NCBI GenBank assembly: GCA_036172665.1
Contig: CM069874.1
Coordinates: 50,450,707-50,514,706, forward strand
DNA: 64,000 nucleotides
From: Prosopocoilus inquinatus
Taxonomy: Eukaryota; Arthropoda; Insecta; Coleoptera; Lucanidae
Direction: 5' to 3'
Shown: piece after piece, positions 47,836-58,899 of the stretch
How the letters are laid out: each line of letters starts with the position of its first letter
How positions within the stretch are numbered: the first letter of the stretch is position 1
The notes under the pieces: model-generated
Seen by the model: the letters and a program-made list of their open reading frames with translations, nothing else
Told to the model about the DNA's origin: nothing
The model's database searches: none
Translations under genes and position numbers: made by a program

Positions 47836-49922
47836 CAGGGTGTCCCAAACCTCTGGGAAAGTCCAAAAATGCCTCTTTAAATTCATTTTATCAAGAAAAG
47901 GTCTTAACAAAAGTTGTGTAGGTTTTCCTTCCGCATAATCTAAAATTATTTTCAAATATACAGGTTGTTCATTTAATGAGTTACAAACCTAACTTATTAT
48001 TTTCTAAATAGAACACTATATATTTTATTGCAGTTTCGGTTAGCTCTTGAAGAGACGATAAAAATGATATAACATTATACTTACTTATTTTTAGTATTTA
48101 CCGAGTTATTTTTAATTATATGCAAAAAATTGGTAATGTTTGATCGTCTGCCAAATTGTCAATTTTAATGATAGGAAAATCAATCTTGGACCAAAATACT
48201 TCTAAATCCCTCTACTTTTACAATATTCATCATTTTTAAAAATCTAGCGACTATCAACAACACTACAATTCAGTTCGCGTATTGTAAAACTAGTTTTTTT
48301 TTTCAAATGGAACACCCTATATATTATAGTATATTTGGATAGTGCTTTCCACGAGCTTTCCAATCATACCATATTCTATGGTCTTAAGATTTATAAATTG
48401 TGAATTATTATCACTTCTTTATAATCAACTTATGGAACGTGACGTATAATATTTTCGTTCGCCTCACAATCATTTAAGATATTTATCCATACAGTTTATC
48501 GTACTTTTAGTGATTTAAATAAAAATAAATAAATAAATTCAGGAACTGAACGGTTTTTTAAGGTAATTCCTGTCATGTAAGAACACATTACGAATCGGTT
48601 GGATAATCGCTGGTTAGAACGTGGTAATGCTTTGAAGTGGTCTCCATGGTTACCAGATTTTTGATTCTCGACTTCTTTTACAGGGATATGAGTAAAAAAT
48701 GAAAAAAATATTCTCTTTGGAGATATTGGAGATTCAATGAGAATATCCTCTGGCTCATACCAGCCAAAGAGTGTGCGTGTGTGGATGATTGAAAATAGCA
48801 GCGTACCTGTTGAAATACGCATAAAAAGATATTATCTAATATTAGTATGAAATAAATTTCAAAAAACTATTACTAAACAGTTTTCACCTGTACTATTCTT
48901 AATTTATAGGGATACGTAAAGAAACAAGAGTATAAAGATGTACTCGGCACATGCAAAGAGAAGAAAATGCGTGTTTAGCAATATGGCGGAGTTTCTTTTA
49001 AATTTTTTTCAATAGTTAAAATTTTTTTATTTTTTAAACCTATTTGCGACTGGAGACATTTTGATTTTCTTAGTTAATGTGTAAAAAATGTTACGATTCA
49101 ATTTGTTTCTTTGATATGTAGCTTCAAAATAATAGAATTTTTTACAGAGTAAATAGATTCTTTCCACTCGTTTTCATAGTGTAATTGGTATTATGTAGTG
49201 AAATTCGTTCAGTTCCTATATTTATTCCATATTTTTATTGTAACCGCTACAACAATGACAAAGAAATTGTTAATTTTAACAAAAATAAAGTGTTTGGATA
49301 AATATCTTGATACAGCAGATAAAATATTTCTGAGTCAAATAAAAATATTATACAGTACGTTTCTTAATTTGATTGTAGAGAAGTGATAATAACTAACAAG
49401 TTATCAATCTTAATCCAAATATATTATAATATATAGGATGTTCCACTTGATAAAAATGACTAATTTTACAATACGCGAACTGAATCGTAGTGTTGTTGAC
49501 AGTCGCTAGGTTTATGAAAATGATGAATATTATAAAAGTAGAGAGATTTAGAAATATTTTGGTACAAAGTTGATTGTTGTATCATTAAAATTGACAATTT
49601 GGCAGACGAGCAAACATGACCCATTTTTTGTATGAAATTAAAAATAACTCGGTAAACACTAAAAATAAATAAGTATAATGATACATCATTTTTATCATCT
49701 CTTCAAGGATTAAACGAAACTGCAATCAAATATATAGTATTCCATTTAAAAAAATAATAAGTTAGGTTTGTAATTTATTAAAGGTTTTAAAAACCTGTAC
49801 ATTTGAAAATAATTTTAGATTATGCGGAATGAAAACCTACACAACCTTTGTTAAGACCTTTTCTTGATAAAATGTAATTAAAGAGACATTTTTGGACTTT
49901 TCCAGACGTTTGGGACACCCTG
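47836..49922. mobile_element. 2.1-kb long inverted-repeat element
   Basis: Ends CAGGGTGTCCCAAACCTCTG and CAGACGTTTGGGACACCCTG between TA dinucleotides. Arms of about 480 bases (47836-48315 and 49438-49922) stay alignable throughout, including GGTTTTCCTTCCGCATAATC and ACAACACTACAATTCAGTTC with their complements. The 1.1-kb centre (48316-49437) has no recognisable gene. Confidence 0.75.
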
Positions 49923-50355
49923 TACAGGAATATTCGCGGCAGGGTTCGGAAATGCTCACTCACGTGCGCACATGAACCAACGCTGCTCACAGTTCACTCA
50001 TGGACGTCATTAAACGCGAAGCGTACGCCAAGATGAGCAATACTATCTTTCGCTCATTTCAGCTCATTCCGGTACAGACGACCCAGTCCTTAATAACGAG
50101 CTTTTAGTCCTTTTTTAAATTTACGAATCAATCTCAAAACATCACAGGGACAGTTCCGAATATTTCTCTATCATAAAAATATGTGGGTGTTATTATTTAT
50201 TTTGCGGGAATTGCAAGACAAGCATAATAATAAAAAGGCTTATTTTGTCAATCAAGTTAATGATTAATGATAATTATGTATTGTTCATCGGTTTAAATTT
50301 GGGAAACGAACGGCACCGTATTAATTAGTCGAGGATTTTTAACAGCTTGCCTGTA
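49923..50355. other. spacer between two inverted-repeat elements
   Basis: GC-richer at 49930-50100 (GTTCGGAAATGCTCACTCAC). A related stretch with CTCATGAGTCG and CACTTTCA features follows the next element at 52260-52460, so this may be one older sequence split by the insertion at 50356-52229. Confidence 0.35.
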
Positions 50356-51180
50356 CAGGGTGGATTAATTTCGATGTCTCTTATGGGCATCTCCGTAATT
50401 ATAAGAGATAGAAAAAAACTAGTGGCCAAGTCTCGATCTCTTTTTTGGAGATTAAGTCAAAAGTGTAAACAAAAATTGGCTATCTTCTTTTGCGTTCAAG
50501 TTATAGGCAAAAATTGCAACTTTTGGACTTTTCGTTTTTCTTTCATATCTCGTTTATATCTAGAGATATTAAAAAACTGCTTGACCATTATTAGGACACT
50601 TTTTAGAATACAATTCAGGGTGTAGTTGATTTTTTAATATTTACTTAAATTTTCAAGATATAACATAGTGTTTTTTAAATGGAAATCATAGTAGGCAATG
50701 CCCTCATTAAATAGAGATTTTTTTTCTGTTTTCAAAAATATATACTTTGTTGGGTTTATTTTTTATAATTAATAGAAAAAAACTGTCATTTTTGTTATTA
50801 TCCTTTTGTACCCCACTCTCAGTAGGCTGGCTTCAATACAGTGCAGACATTTTTTTGTTTTTATTAAATATTAAGGAACTCACAAACCTTTAGACAGTTT
50901 TGCCCGCGTAAAGAATATCATATACACTTTATTTTACAAAATTCCGTTTGAGAAATGTAGCACCCATTGCTACCGATCTGGCAAAAGCTTTTTTGTTTTT
51001 ATTAAATATGAATGCAGGCAAATATAGTTTGTTACATGTCCAATTTTGTTTATATTTTACTATTTTTGTGTTTGTTTTTGTTTTTCGTGTTTTTAATAAA
51101 ATATAACTCAACAGAAACAAAAAAAGAAACCTTAATTTAGTTCTAATTTAGTTATTATTACCTTTATGTTTATCCGGACA

Positions 51181-51222
51181 ACTCCTGACGAAACTATAAA
51201 ACGGTAGCGAAACTTAGAGTAT
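51181..51222 (+). ncRNA. decayed hammerhead-like motif
   Basis: ACTC, CTGACGA, a weak stem CTAT..GTAG, GAAACTTA, GAGT. Stem I (ACTC/GAGT) and the core are kept, but stem III has lost its GU. Confidence 0.35.
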
Positions 51223-51411
51223 TCTTGCGATTTCACAGTGTCCCTTTTAAAGTTTAAAAACTATTTTCTCTCACATATTTCATCGGACAAGAGTCGACTT
51301 CAATTATAAATTTTTTATTAATGTCGTTTCTTGTCTGATGGAAATTGTATAAAAATTGTTTTCAATCTTTAAACGGACACTGAAAATTACACGAACGTTC
51401 AACGTTTCTTC

Positions 51412-51447
51412 CTAACGAAACTATCAACCGATAGTGAAACGTTGAGT
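51412..51447 (+). ncRNA. hammerhead-like motif with one core change
   Basis: CTAACGA (the core G is changed to A), perfect stem II ACTATC-AACC-GATAGT, then GAAACGTTGAG. The core change should abolish cleavage. Confidence 0.4.
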
Positions 51448-52229
51448 ATTCGTGCGGTGTTGACCATTCAAAGATTAAAAACAATTTTTCTATAAATTTT
51501 CGGTCATAACACGTTTTAATAATATATAGTTTCAAACATTCTTGTTAAAATATTCTGTGAAACGTGATGAATGATAAACTCATTTTCAATAGAAAGTCAG
51601 ACAGGAACTATAGTCAGAACAGTCGCTCAAAACGATAAAACGGAATTTTGCAAATTAACGCGAATAGGAAATTATTTACACAGTCAAAACTGTGAAAATA
51701 TTTCAAAGCTCGTTAAAATTTATTGTAAAACAAAAGATTCGCACCGTATTGAACCCAGCCTATTGAGACTAGGATATTAACGCAAGGATAATAATAAAAA
51801 TGACAGTTTATCCTATTAATTATAAAAAATAATAAAACAAAGTATATATTTTTGAAAACAGAAAAAAAATCTCTATTTAATGAAGGCATTGCCTACTATG
51901 ATTTCCATTAAAAAAAAACATAACTTTATGTTATATCTCGAAAATTTAAGGAAATATTAAATAATCAACTACACCACTGAATTGCATTCCAAAAAGTGTC
52001 CTAATAATGTTTAAGCAGTTTTTTTAATATCTCTAGAAATAACCGAGATATGACCGAAAAACGAAAAGTAAAAATAGCAATTTTTGCCTATATAACTTGA
52101 AAACAAAAGAAGATAGCCAATTTTTGTTTACAATATTGACTTAATCTCCAAAAAAGAGATCGAGACTTGGCCACTAGTTTTTTTCTATCTCTTATAGTTA
52201 CGGAAAGACATCGAAATTAATCCAACCTG

Positions 52230-53698
52230 TACAATGACGTAAAGACTTCGCAAGTACTATCCCCTGAGGAACTCGTGTGCGGTTGCCGTCTGCTCTCCTA
52301 TGAGTCGTGAGTTCTTACGGAATGAGTTTTATGATTTCATTCATGTGCGCACACGAATGTTAACGTCCACCTTCACGAACGTAAGCATTTTCTTTCGAGC
52401 ACATTTTTTTATACTGAGTCGCGAGTGGTTCAGGAGTGAAAGTTTCTGAACCCTGATTCGCGGTGAGCGGCCTATTAGATTTTGTTGGAAACTATATCTT
52501 ACAGGGCGCTGAAAATTTGATAACGAACTATTCAAATAATACAAAGTCAGTCCTGGCGAACTGTCGTACCGGAAGTCAACTAACTCTCCTAATTTAAATT
52601 GAACACCCCGTATATTATTAAATTTTTGGATTCCTCTGTTAGTTCTACATCTTTTGCATTCACATGCGCCGTGTTTAAAATGTACTGTTTTGACAATATT
52701 CAATTTCTTTTTGCAATATTGGAATATTTCGAAAATGAAAAAGGATAGAGAATTGTAATTTTCTCTGATTGAACACAAATATGAACTAACACTATTTTGT
52801 ATAGATAATATAGAGATTATCTTTAATGGTTTTCAAGATATTTGCGTACAAATTGATTTCTTGTTAAATACTGACATTATAAATAAGCAATTTCTTATTA
52901 TTATCAGAATGCTTAGCTTGATCTTTCATAATTCTTGTTCAAAATACTGTCTATTTACTAATAACGATTTTTGTAATGCTGGATGAAATCTTTCTACGTA
53001 GTTTAAGTTCAATTCACATTTTATAATTATATACTGTTTTTTTTTGTTTCGCAATTTTCATTCTTATGTAATTAATGTTGACAGAAATGGAGCTTTTTTC
53101 GCTTTCTAATTTCCACGATTTTCAAACTGAAAAAACCGTAATTTTTCTATTTTAATTTTTAATGTTTTTAAGTTCTTTTCATTATTTACTTTTTTCTTTA
53201 CTTTCTGTAAGTTAGACTTTTGTCCTAACCCGACTCTCGCATCACCGATAATAAGAGTGAAGGAAACAGTTTTACTATTTATCAGAAATTAATAAACTTC
53301 GACTCATTTGAAAGGAAATTTTAGCCAATCTTTGGCTACTTTATTAAAAATTAATTAGAGGGCGTTATTTGCAAAAGCAATAGTCTTTCTCAGTTTTCCT
53401 AAAAAAATTAAATGAAAAGGTGTATTTCTTTTGCATAGTTACATGGCTTACATTATGTTGAAAACTTGATATGATTATCTTTCTTCGTTCTCGAGTTATT
53501 ATCAAATATGTCTATCAATTGATGATATTAGCGAAACGAAGTTCATACAAATATTTTCGAGTAATACTTTTCATTTTCAGAGTAAATAATCCGTATAGGA
53601 ATTTTATTAATGTTAATAAACATGCCAGCGTGATCAACAATAATTTAATTTGCCGCTCTACGATATCTTTTTATTGTCCGCATGGAGTAATTATTATT
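52230..53698. other. unassigned AT-rich DNA
   Basis: Open frames are short and unlike any family I know. CACCCCGTATATTATTAAAT near 52604 is an isolated MITE end. Confidence 0.4.
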
Positions 53699-54231
53699 AA
53701 AGCTCGGACATTCCTAGGATATCTGGTAAAAACCAGTATAAAAATAAACAAAGCAGCGGCGTAGATTTCAACGTCGCCGCTGAATGTGGTTTACTTGCCC
53801 GAGGCACTCTCAACGTCCTGCTCATTGCATCAGAAGCAGTCGTTTGATGTAAATTACGTGTGTAACAGAGTTACCTTTGTAGTTTCTTTCAAATTAATAA
53901 TTATGAAAACAACATAATTCTTTAATGTCACTTTGAAAAGGAAGAGAATAATACATTTAATTCATATCAATTATAGCGCCGTCACTGCAAAAAGAATACG
54001 AGTTCATTTCGGAATGAATCAGTTATGTAAACAAGTTTTTATATCTAGTCGACCAGAACTGTAGTGGTTATTGCGTACCGCATAGACTTCTCGGGCTTCG
54101 ACTGGTTTATTGTTTTGTTTTTACAGGATAGACGCATTAAAGATTCGAAATTTTTCCGACTATGATCACTTCAGCATATTAGTAGTTCCTCGTATATTTA
54201 ACGAGAGCTTCCGCCTAAAATCCTCCTAGGT
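53699..54231 (+). repeat. 0.53-kb dispersed repeat, copy 2
   Basis: Direct-orientation partner of 45780-46312, 7.9 kb away. CTGGTAAAAACCAG forms a perfect small hairpin just before TATAAAAATA. It could be a solo LTR or the remains of a segmental duplication; no TG..CA ends or target duplication were settled. Confidence 0.75.
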
Positions 54232-55039
54232 TTAAATATTATTGATATTCTTCCAGATAGTATGTGGTTGTTTCAAAATGAAAGATTGAAAATATTTCAG
54301 ATGCAAACCTTTAATCATTGTTAATCACAGGTATTTCATTGTGGTCAACTCTAGTACCTAAACTATTTTCTTTGAATTTCTCTTGGTCACTTCGATTATA
54401 CATTTTTTTCCGAAGCTACAGGTATTACGGTTTTCTGCACATTCCCGGTCGCCACCCTTATTGGGACACTCAGTATATAAGGCACTCTTTCTGCAGATTT
54501 TAAATTTACTTTTAGATATTTTTTTAACTTCCTGTTCTCGAGTTTTCACCCTTAACTTCAGTTTTTTCTTAGGAAACGCAGAGTAGGTTTTGAAATATTT
54601 GAATGCGCTCTTTTCTCTTCTTAACAATAATTAATAAAATTATTTTGAGAAATAACGAGGAAAATTAAGAAAAATATATATTTATTGACAGACATGCGTT
54701 TTTTTCTGTAAAAAAATAAACAAAGTTTCTAACAAATGAATGAAAAGTATACAAAGAAATAAAAAAAATAAAAAATAATAACAAACAAAACATACGTACT
54801 CAAGAGAAGTACTAAGCTAGTGACAGAAAATGTTCGAATATTCGGCACTTAAACTAAAATTAGGCAATTACATATTTACTACAATCTAAAAATAGGCACT
54901 TAGGCTCGAAAAAATATATAACTCATTTCAATTAAAAGTTTACTCAATTGCCTAAAGATTAGAGGTTTATTTACCAGCAGGGAAAAGAATTCGAGGCACT
55001 TGTAGAATTTTAAATAAATAATAACGTAAATAAAAAGAA
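54232..55039. other. unassigned AT-rich DNA
   Basis: 54355-54400 matches 31660-31720 (TTCTTTGAATTTCTCTTGG). Otherwise nothing recognised. Confidence 0.4.
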
Positions 55040-55205
55040 ATATATTTTTTGGAGACATCAGTTTTCTACTGCGAATATCATCATCATCAAAACATTAATG
55101 TAAATACAGATCATAAACCACCTGAAATAATTTTTAAAAAAGATTTAAATAAAATTTCGGCTAGACTGCAGAGAATGCGATTAAAAGTATTGAATTATGA
55201 CCACA
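55040..55205 (+). pseudogene. Gypsy RNase H, C-terminal fragment
   Basis: The frame reads NVNTDHKPPEIIFKKDLNKI then SARLQRMRLKVLNYD. This is the conserved TDHKPLxxIF..RLQRxLLxLxxYD segment at the end of Gypsy RNase H, including the catalytic Asp of TDHK. It breaks at 55205 where an insertion begins. Confidence 0.8.
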
Positions 55206-55680
55206 TGGCGGATAGAAAAAAGTGTAACAGTTTACTATTACAACGAAGCGGTGCGATGTTATAAATAGATTGTATACACGCCTCAACATATTTGCGCAGC
55301 GCGTCTAGCCGATAGTGAACAATCGGTAGGCCAAAGAAATAATGCATTCGTTGGGACGGCATGATTCACAATAATGTCGCGGTTGACTGCGATGTTCGGA
55401 CACGATGCGCACGAGAGAGTGTGCTGCAGAGACGTGTCGTGCTTCTATTTAATTCAAATCAACTGAATTGTTGTTTCTAAATTCAAGAAAGAGCTGTTCT
55501 TAGCTTCTGGAATTATATTCGCGTTTTTATCGTGTCGATATTACACTGATTGATTAAAAGTCACGTATGAGCGGGCGGAACATTTAACGTTTCCATTTAG
55601 ACCCCCACGTCGAGTCGGACTGCTGCTGTCTCAAACTGGTTTCAAGCAGTTCACTTTCTTGATTCCGCTGTTTGATTATG
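55206..55680. mobile_element. insertion of about 475 bases in the Gypsy RNase H
   Basis: TTGAATTATGA precedes and TTTGATTATGA follows it, both encoding the same YD residues of the host frame, so a target duplication of about 9 bases with one mismatch is likely. The inserted sequence is CpG-rich in the middle (55290-55450). Class unknown. Confidence 0.5.
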
Positions 55681-55718
55681 ATTTAAAGATTGACTAGGTG
55701 CCTGGCAAATTATGCATA

Positions 55719-56530
55719 CCGGGTGTCCCGCGCCATGTGCTCGCCCTTCTAGAATCTTTATTTATGTAATGCGATCAAGTGTTTCGAGAAAATCACTCCT
55801 TTGATTGTATTTTGCTTTTTAACATTTTCACAGCATTGGAAATTTTGGTAAGGTCGTAACTCATTTTTTTAATAGAAACTCATGTTTCTTAGCTTAGTTC
55901 AACAGAACTATTTTTCTGAGTATGCTGATACCAAATACGTCATATTTTCTTTGAAAGTCATTTGAAATAAAGGGAGTGTAAAATTTCAATAAAACATGCT
56001 CTATTTTAAATTATTTTCAAAGAAAATATGACGTATTTGGTATCAGCATACTCAGAAAGAAAAGTTCTGTTGAACTAAGCTAAGAAACATATGAGTTTCT
56101 ATTAAAAAAAATGAGTTACGACCTTATGAAAATTTCAAATGCTGTGAAAATGTTAAAAATCAAAATACCATCAAAGGAGTGATTTTTTCGAAACACTTAA
56201 TTGCATATGATCGAAAAAATGCGATTCATAGCTTTCTAGATTGAAAAATAAAAAAGTTTTTTTTTTCGTTGTCATGGAAATCAAAATTAACAATTGATAC
56301 GTATTCGGATTCGTAATGCTCCGTAGATTTTGAATATGTAAAAATATATAGGGTATTCCATCTAAAATAAGAAAGTTGATATCACTTCCGGCGAAACCGA
56401 AAGTCCTATGATGACTATCAGTAAGTCGAAAAATTTCAATTTTTGTTTAATTTATCGTCTCCAAAATTTAGGTTAATCGATTAATAAATAAAGATTCTAG
56501 AAAGGTGAACACATGGCGCGGGATACCCGG
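55719..56530. mobile_element. 812-base hairpin MITE at a TA in the Gypsy RNase H
   Basis: CCGGGTGTCCCGCGCCATGT and its near complement ACATGGCGCGGGATACCCGG form the ends. Long arms (about 350 bases, including GAGTATGCTGATACCAAATA and complement) face a short centre. TA on both sides. The host reads VPGK before it and YIADTLSRAFL after it, the normal continuous RNase H end, so the position of the insertion is certain. Confidence 0.85.
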
Positions 56531-56970
56531 TATATTGCAGACACATTATCTAGAGCGTTTTTAAAAGATGAAGTTCAAGAGTCAACAGATTTTGATTTTC
56601 CAGTTTATATCCTAATAAAGCAATTACAAATATCATCAGAGAAACTTAAAAAAATAAAAGAAGCTACCAAGGAAGATGAAGATCTAATGAATGTTGATAA
56701 TAAGATAATAATACGCACTAAGTTAAGACATGAAATTTTAGTAAAAATACATGATGGTCATTTGGGAATAGAAACATCTAAAGCAAGAGCAAGGCAATTA
56801 CTATATTGGCCAGACATGAACAACGACATTGAGATGTTCATAAAAAACTGTGGAATTTGTGAAAAATATTCAAATCGTAACCAAAAAGAAATATTAAAAA
56901 AACAGAGTATGAAATTCCGATGAGACCATGGGAAAGAGTAGCGACAGATATTTTCTCATATGCTAATAGT
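56513..56970 (+). pseudogene. Gypsy pol: end of RNase H, H2C2 finger, start of integrase
   Basis: The visible frame starts MARDTR inside the MITE end; real Gypsy sequence starts at YIADTLSRAFLKDE (56531). HDGHLGIETSKARARQLLYW and NNDIEMFIKNCGICEKYSNR hold the H-H-C-C zinc finger that precedes the integrase core. A shift near 56920 leads to MRPWERVATDIFSYANSS, with the first catalytic Asp of D-D-E, before the Penelope insertion. Confidence 0.82.
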
Positions 56971-57022
56971 AGTAAGTACAAATTTTTTTAATCTCAAACC
57001 GGACAGAAAAATGAAGGGAACA

Positions 57023-57064
57023 CACTCAACGTTTCGCTATAGATTTATAGCTTCGTCAGGAGTG
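57023..57064 (-). ncRNA. hammerhead ribozyme motif in the left arm
   Basis: Minus strand: stem I CACTC/GAGTG, core CTGACGA, one A, perfect stem II GCTATA-AATC-TATAGC, GAAA, minimal stem III (AC/GU), cleavage after U. All core residues are intact. Mirror of 57882-57923. Confidence 0.65.
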
Positions 57065-57393
57065 AAAAAAAGTAAATAAACAAGTTGTCAAGAGAAACAA
57101 GTCGTCAAGAGAAACGAAAAGGTAACATGATTTTAAACTAAAATACGAGTTGTCCGGAATAAAGAGAAAAGTAACTAGAACTAAATTAAGACTAATTTTT
57201 TTTTTTATAATTAATTGACAGATAAATAATAAATAAATAAATACATATCTTTACCTTATATTGAACCATTACACATTACATTTAAACACATTTTCAAAAA
57301 ACATAATTTAATTTTAGCCAGTAAATCTGCGAATAATTTACATTTAATTTTTTCGAATTTAAAAACCAAAATACCGAAATTAAAACAACCTAA

Positions 57394-57681
57394 CATGGTT
57401 TATGAAATCAAATGTTCAAATTGTAATTCTGTTTATATAGGTGAAACAAGCCAAAATTTTAAAAAAAAAGTTTAGACCAACATAAATATCATATTCAAAA
57501 AAATAATCAAAATCGTTCAATGCTTGTAGAGCATTCATTAGTAAATAATCATAATTTTGATTTTGATAATACTGACATTTTGTACAGTGAATCTAATATG
57601 TTTAAAAAACGTTTCATAGAAATGTGTAAAATTAAAATGTCTCCAAATTCTATTAATAAACATACGGACTTTGAAAATTGA
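57394..57681 (+). pseudogene. Penelope-like GIY-YIG endonuclease domain
   Basis: MVYEIKCSNCNSVYIGETSQ starts the domain, with the C-x-x-C and Y-I-G-E-T signature of Penelope GIY-YIG nucleases. A frameshift after FKKK moves to LDQHKYHIQKNNQ, then MLVEHSLVNNHNFDFDNTDI, FKKRFIEMCKIKMSPNSINK and HTDFEN followed by a stop. The EH..HxFDF..N..IL..E..x..R..E..I...SINxxTD order is typical. One frameshift in an A-run (about 57468) is the only lesion in the domain. Confidence 0.85.
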
Positions 57682-57881
57682 AATGACATATTTTGTAGTT
57701 TTCTAGACTCTTTAAACAGGATATAGATCTGTCAATTAATTATAAAAAAAATAGTCTTAATTTAGTTCTAGTTACTTTTCTCTTTATTCCGGACAACTCG
57801 TATTTTAGTTTAAAATCATGTTACCTTTTCGTTTCTCTTGACGACTTGTTTCTCATGACAACTTGTTTATTTACTTTTTTT

Positions 57882-57923
57882 CACTCCTGACGAAGCTATA
57901 AATCTATAGCGAAACGTTGAGTG
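57882..57923 (+). ncRNA. hammerhead ribozyme motif in the right arm
   Basis: Stem I CACTC (57882-57886) with GAGTG (57919-57923). Core CTGACGA 57887-57893. Stem II GCTATA/TATAGC with loop AATC is perfect over 6 pairs. GAAA 57911-57914. Stem III AC/GU; predicted cleavage after U57918. Intact core and symmetric copies in both arms match the published association of hammerheads with Penelope-like terminal repeats. Confidence 0.68.
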
Positions 57924-58018
57924 TGTTCCCTTCATTTTTCTGTCCGGTTTGAGATTAAAAAAATTTGTACTTACAATTTTCATCGGACAAGAACAAACTT
58001 CAGCTAATATTAGTTATT

Positions 58019-58365
58019 AAGTTGTGATGGAGGCTTATTCAAATTGGTTGGAAGTGGAAAAAATTAAGAATAAATCTTCAACAGAAGTTATCTACAAGTT
58101 AAAGGAAATGTTTGCAAGGTTTGGATGTCCTGATAAACTGATATATGACAATGTACCGTTTGGATCACAGGAAATGAAGAAATTTACAGAAGATTGGAAT
58201 CTTGAGATAATTTCAAGAAGTCCAAACTATTCCAAATCCAACGGCTTTGCAGAAAAAGCTGTAGGAATAGCGAAGAAAATGTTGAAAAAGTCATTGGAAG
58301 GAAATAAAGGAATGTATAGTGTGTTTTTATTGAAATGTTGGAGAGTGCGATTTGCAGTAGAATGA
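58019..58365 (+). pseudogene. Gypsy integrase, core after the Penelope insertion
   Basis: MEAYSNWLEVEKIKNKSSTE continues the integrase core. FGCPDKLIYDNVPFGSQEMK holds the second catalytic Asp (DNxxxF-S/G-S; here V-P replaces the usual G-P). SPNYSKSNGFAEKAVGIAKK has the final Glu of D-D-E. It ends at a TGA after FAVE where homology stops. Confidence 0.82.
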
Positions 58366-58899
58366 AATTGGATTGAACCTCCTAACCACAATTTTTTTAT
58401 ACTGCGTGATTCAAAATAAGTGTCCGACCCGTTAACCACAGGTAGTTCACAGAAAAAGAAGAAAAAAAAGTCTATATGCATAAGGGCTTTTGAGATAAAA
58501 TACATTGAAGATTCAAATATAAATTGGTTAATGGGTACTAGTACAGCTGTATTGCGTCACAAGAGCAATGAACTCGAGTGGAATAGAACGAAACACTAGC
58601 ATTTAACTTGAAATGAAAATTGCAAAACGTTTTTATTCATGACTTTCTGCGGAAAAAATGTGTAATACGTGATTCATTCATTCGAATTTCCGACTTGTGT
58701 ATGTATACGAAAGAAATGAATCATGATTTCCATTTTGGATTCAAAGGAGGTTGATTTTTGAGATGTCTCTGATAGATTTATTTCTTGCAATTTTGCACTT
58801 TCATGACCTTAGTGGATACACAAAAAAAAACTCAGATTGAGACAAGAATGCAACAGAAAAAATTATGATAAAACAGATTTAAACTAATGGAACTTAAAA
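58366..58899. other. decayed DNA with one MITE-like terminus
   Basis: TATACTGCGTGATTCAAAAT then AAGTGTCCGACCCGTTAA near 58399-58440 matches 45524-45575 in reverse. The Gypsy integrase C-terminus expected here is not recognisable. Confidence 0.4.

Larger units (their letters stand above)
50356..52229. mobile_element. 1.9-kb long inverted-repeat element with hammerhead-like core
   Basis: Ends CAGGGTGGATTAATTTCGAT and ATCGAAATTAATCCAACCTG next to TA. Arms of about 450 bases: TAGTGGCCAAGTCTCGATCT and complement; ATTGCCTACTATGATTTCCA and complement. At the centre (51180-51515) is a second palindrome with two hammerhead-like motifs and the CATCGGACAAGAGTCGACTT Penelope-type boundary sequence. A Penelope terminal repeat therefore seems to have landed inside this element. 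Confidence 0.7.
56971..58018. mobile_element. Penelope-like element remnant inside the Gypsy integrase
   Basis: Inverted terminal repeats of about 240 bases: 56971-57213 against 57735-57985 (ACCGGACAGAAAAATGAAGG and complement; ACGAGTTGTCCGGAATAAAG and complement). The centre encodes a GIY-YIG endonuclease in two frames. Each arm has a hammerhead motif. The RT of the full element is missing, so it is a 5'-deleted, non-autonomous copy. The integrase reads SSKY before it and VVMEAYSNWLEV after it. Confidence 0.82.
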
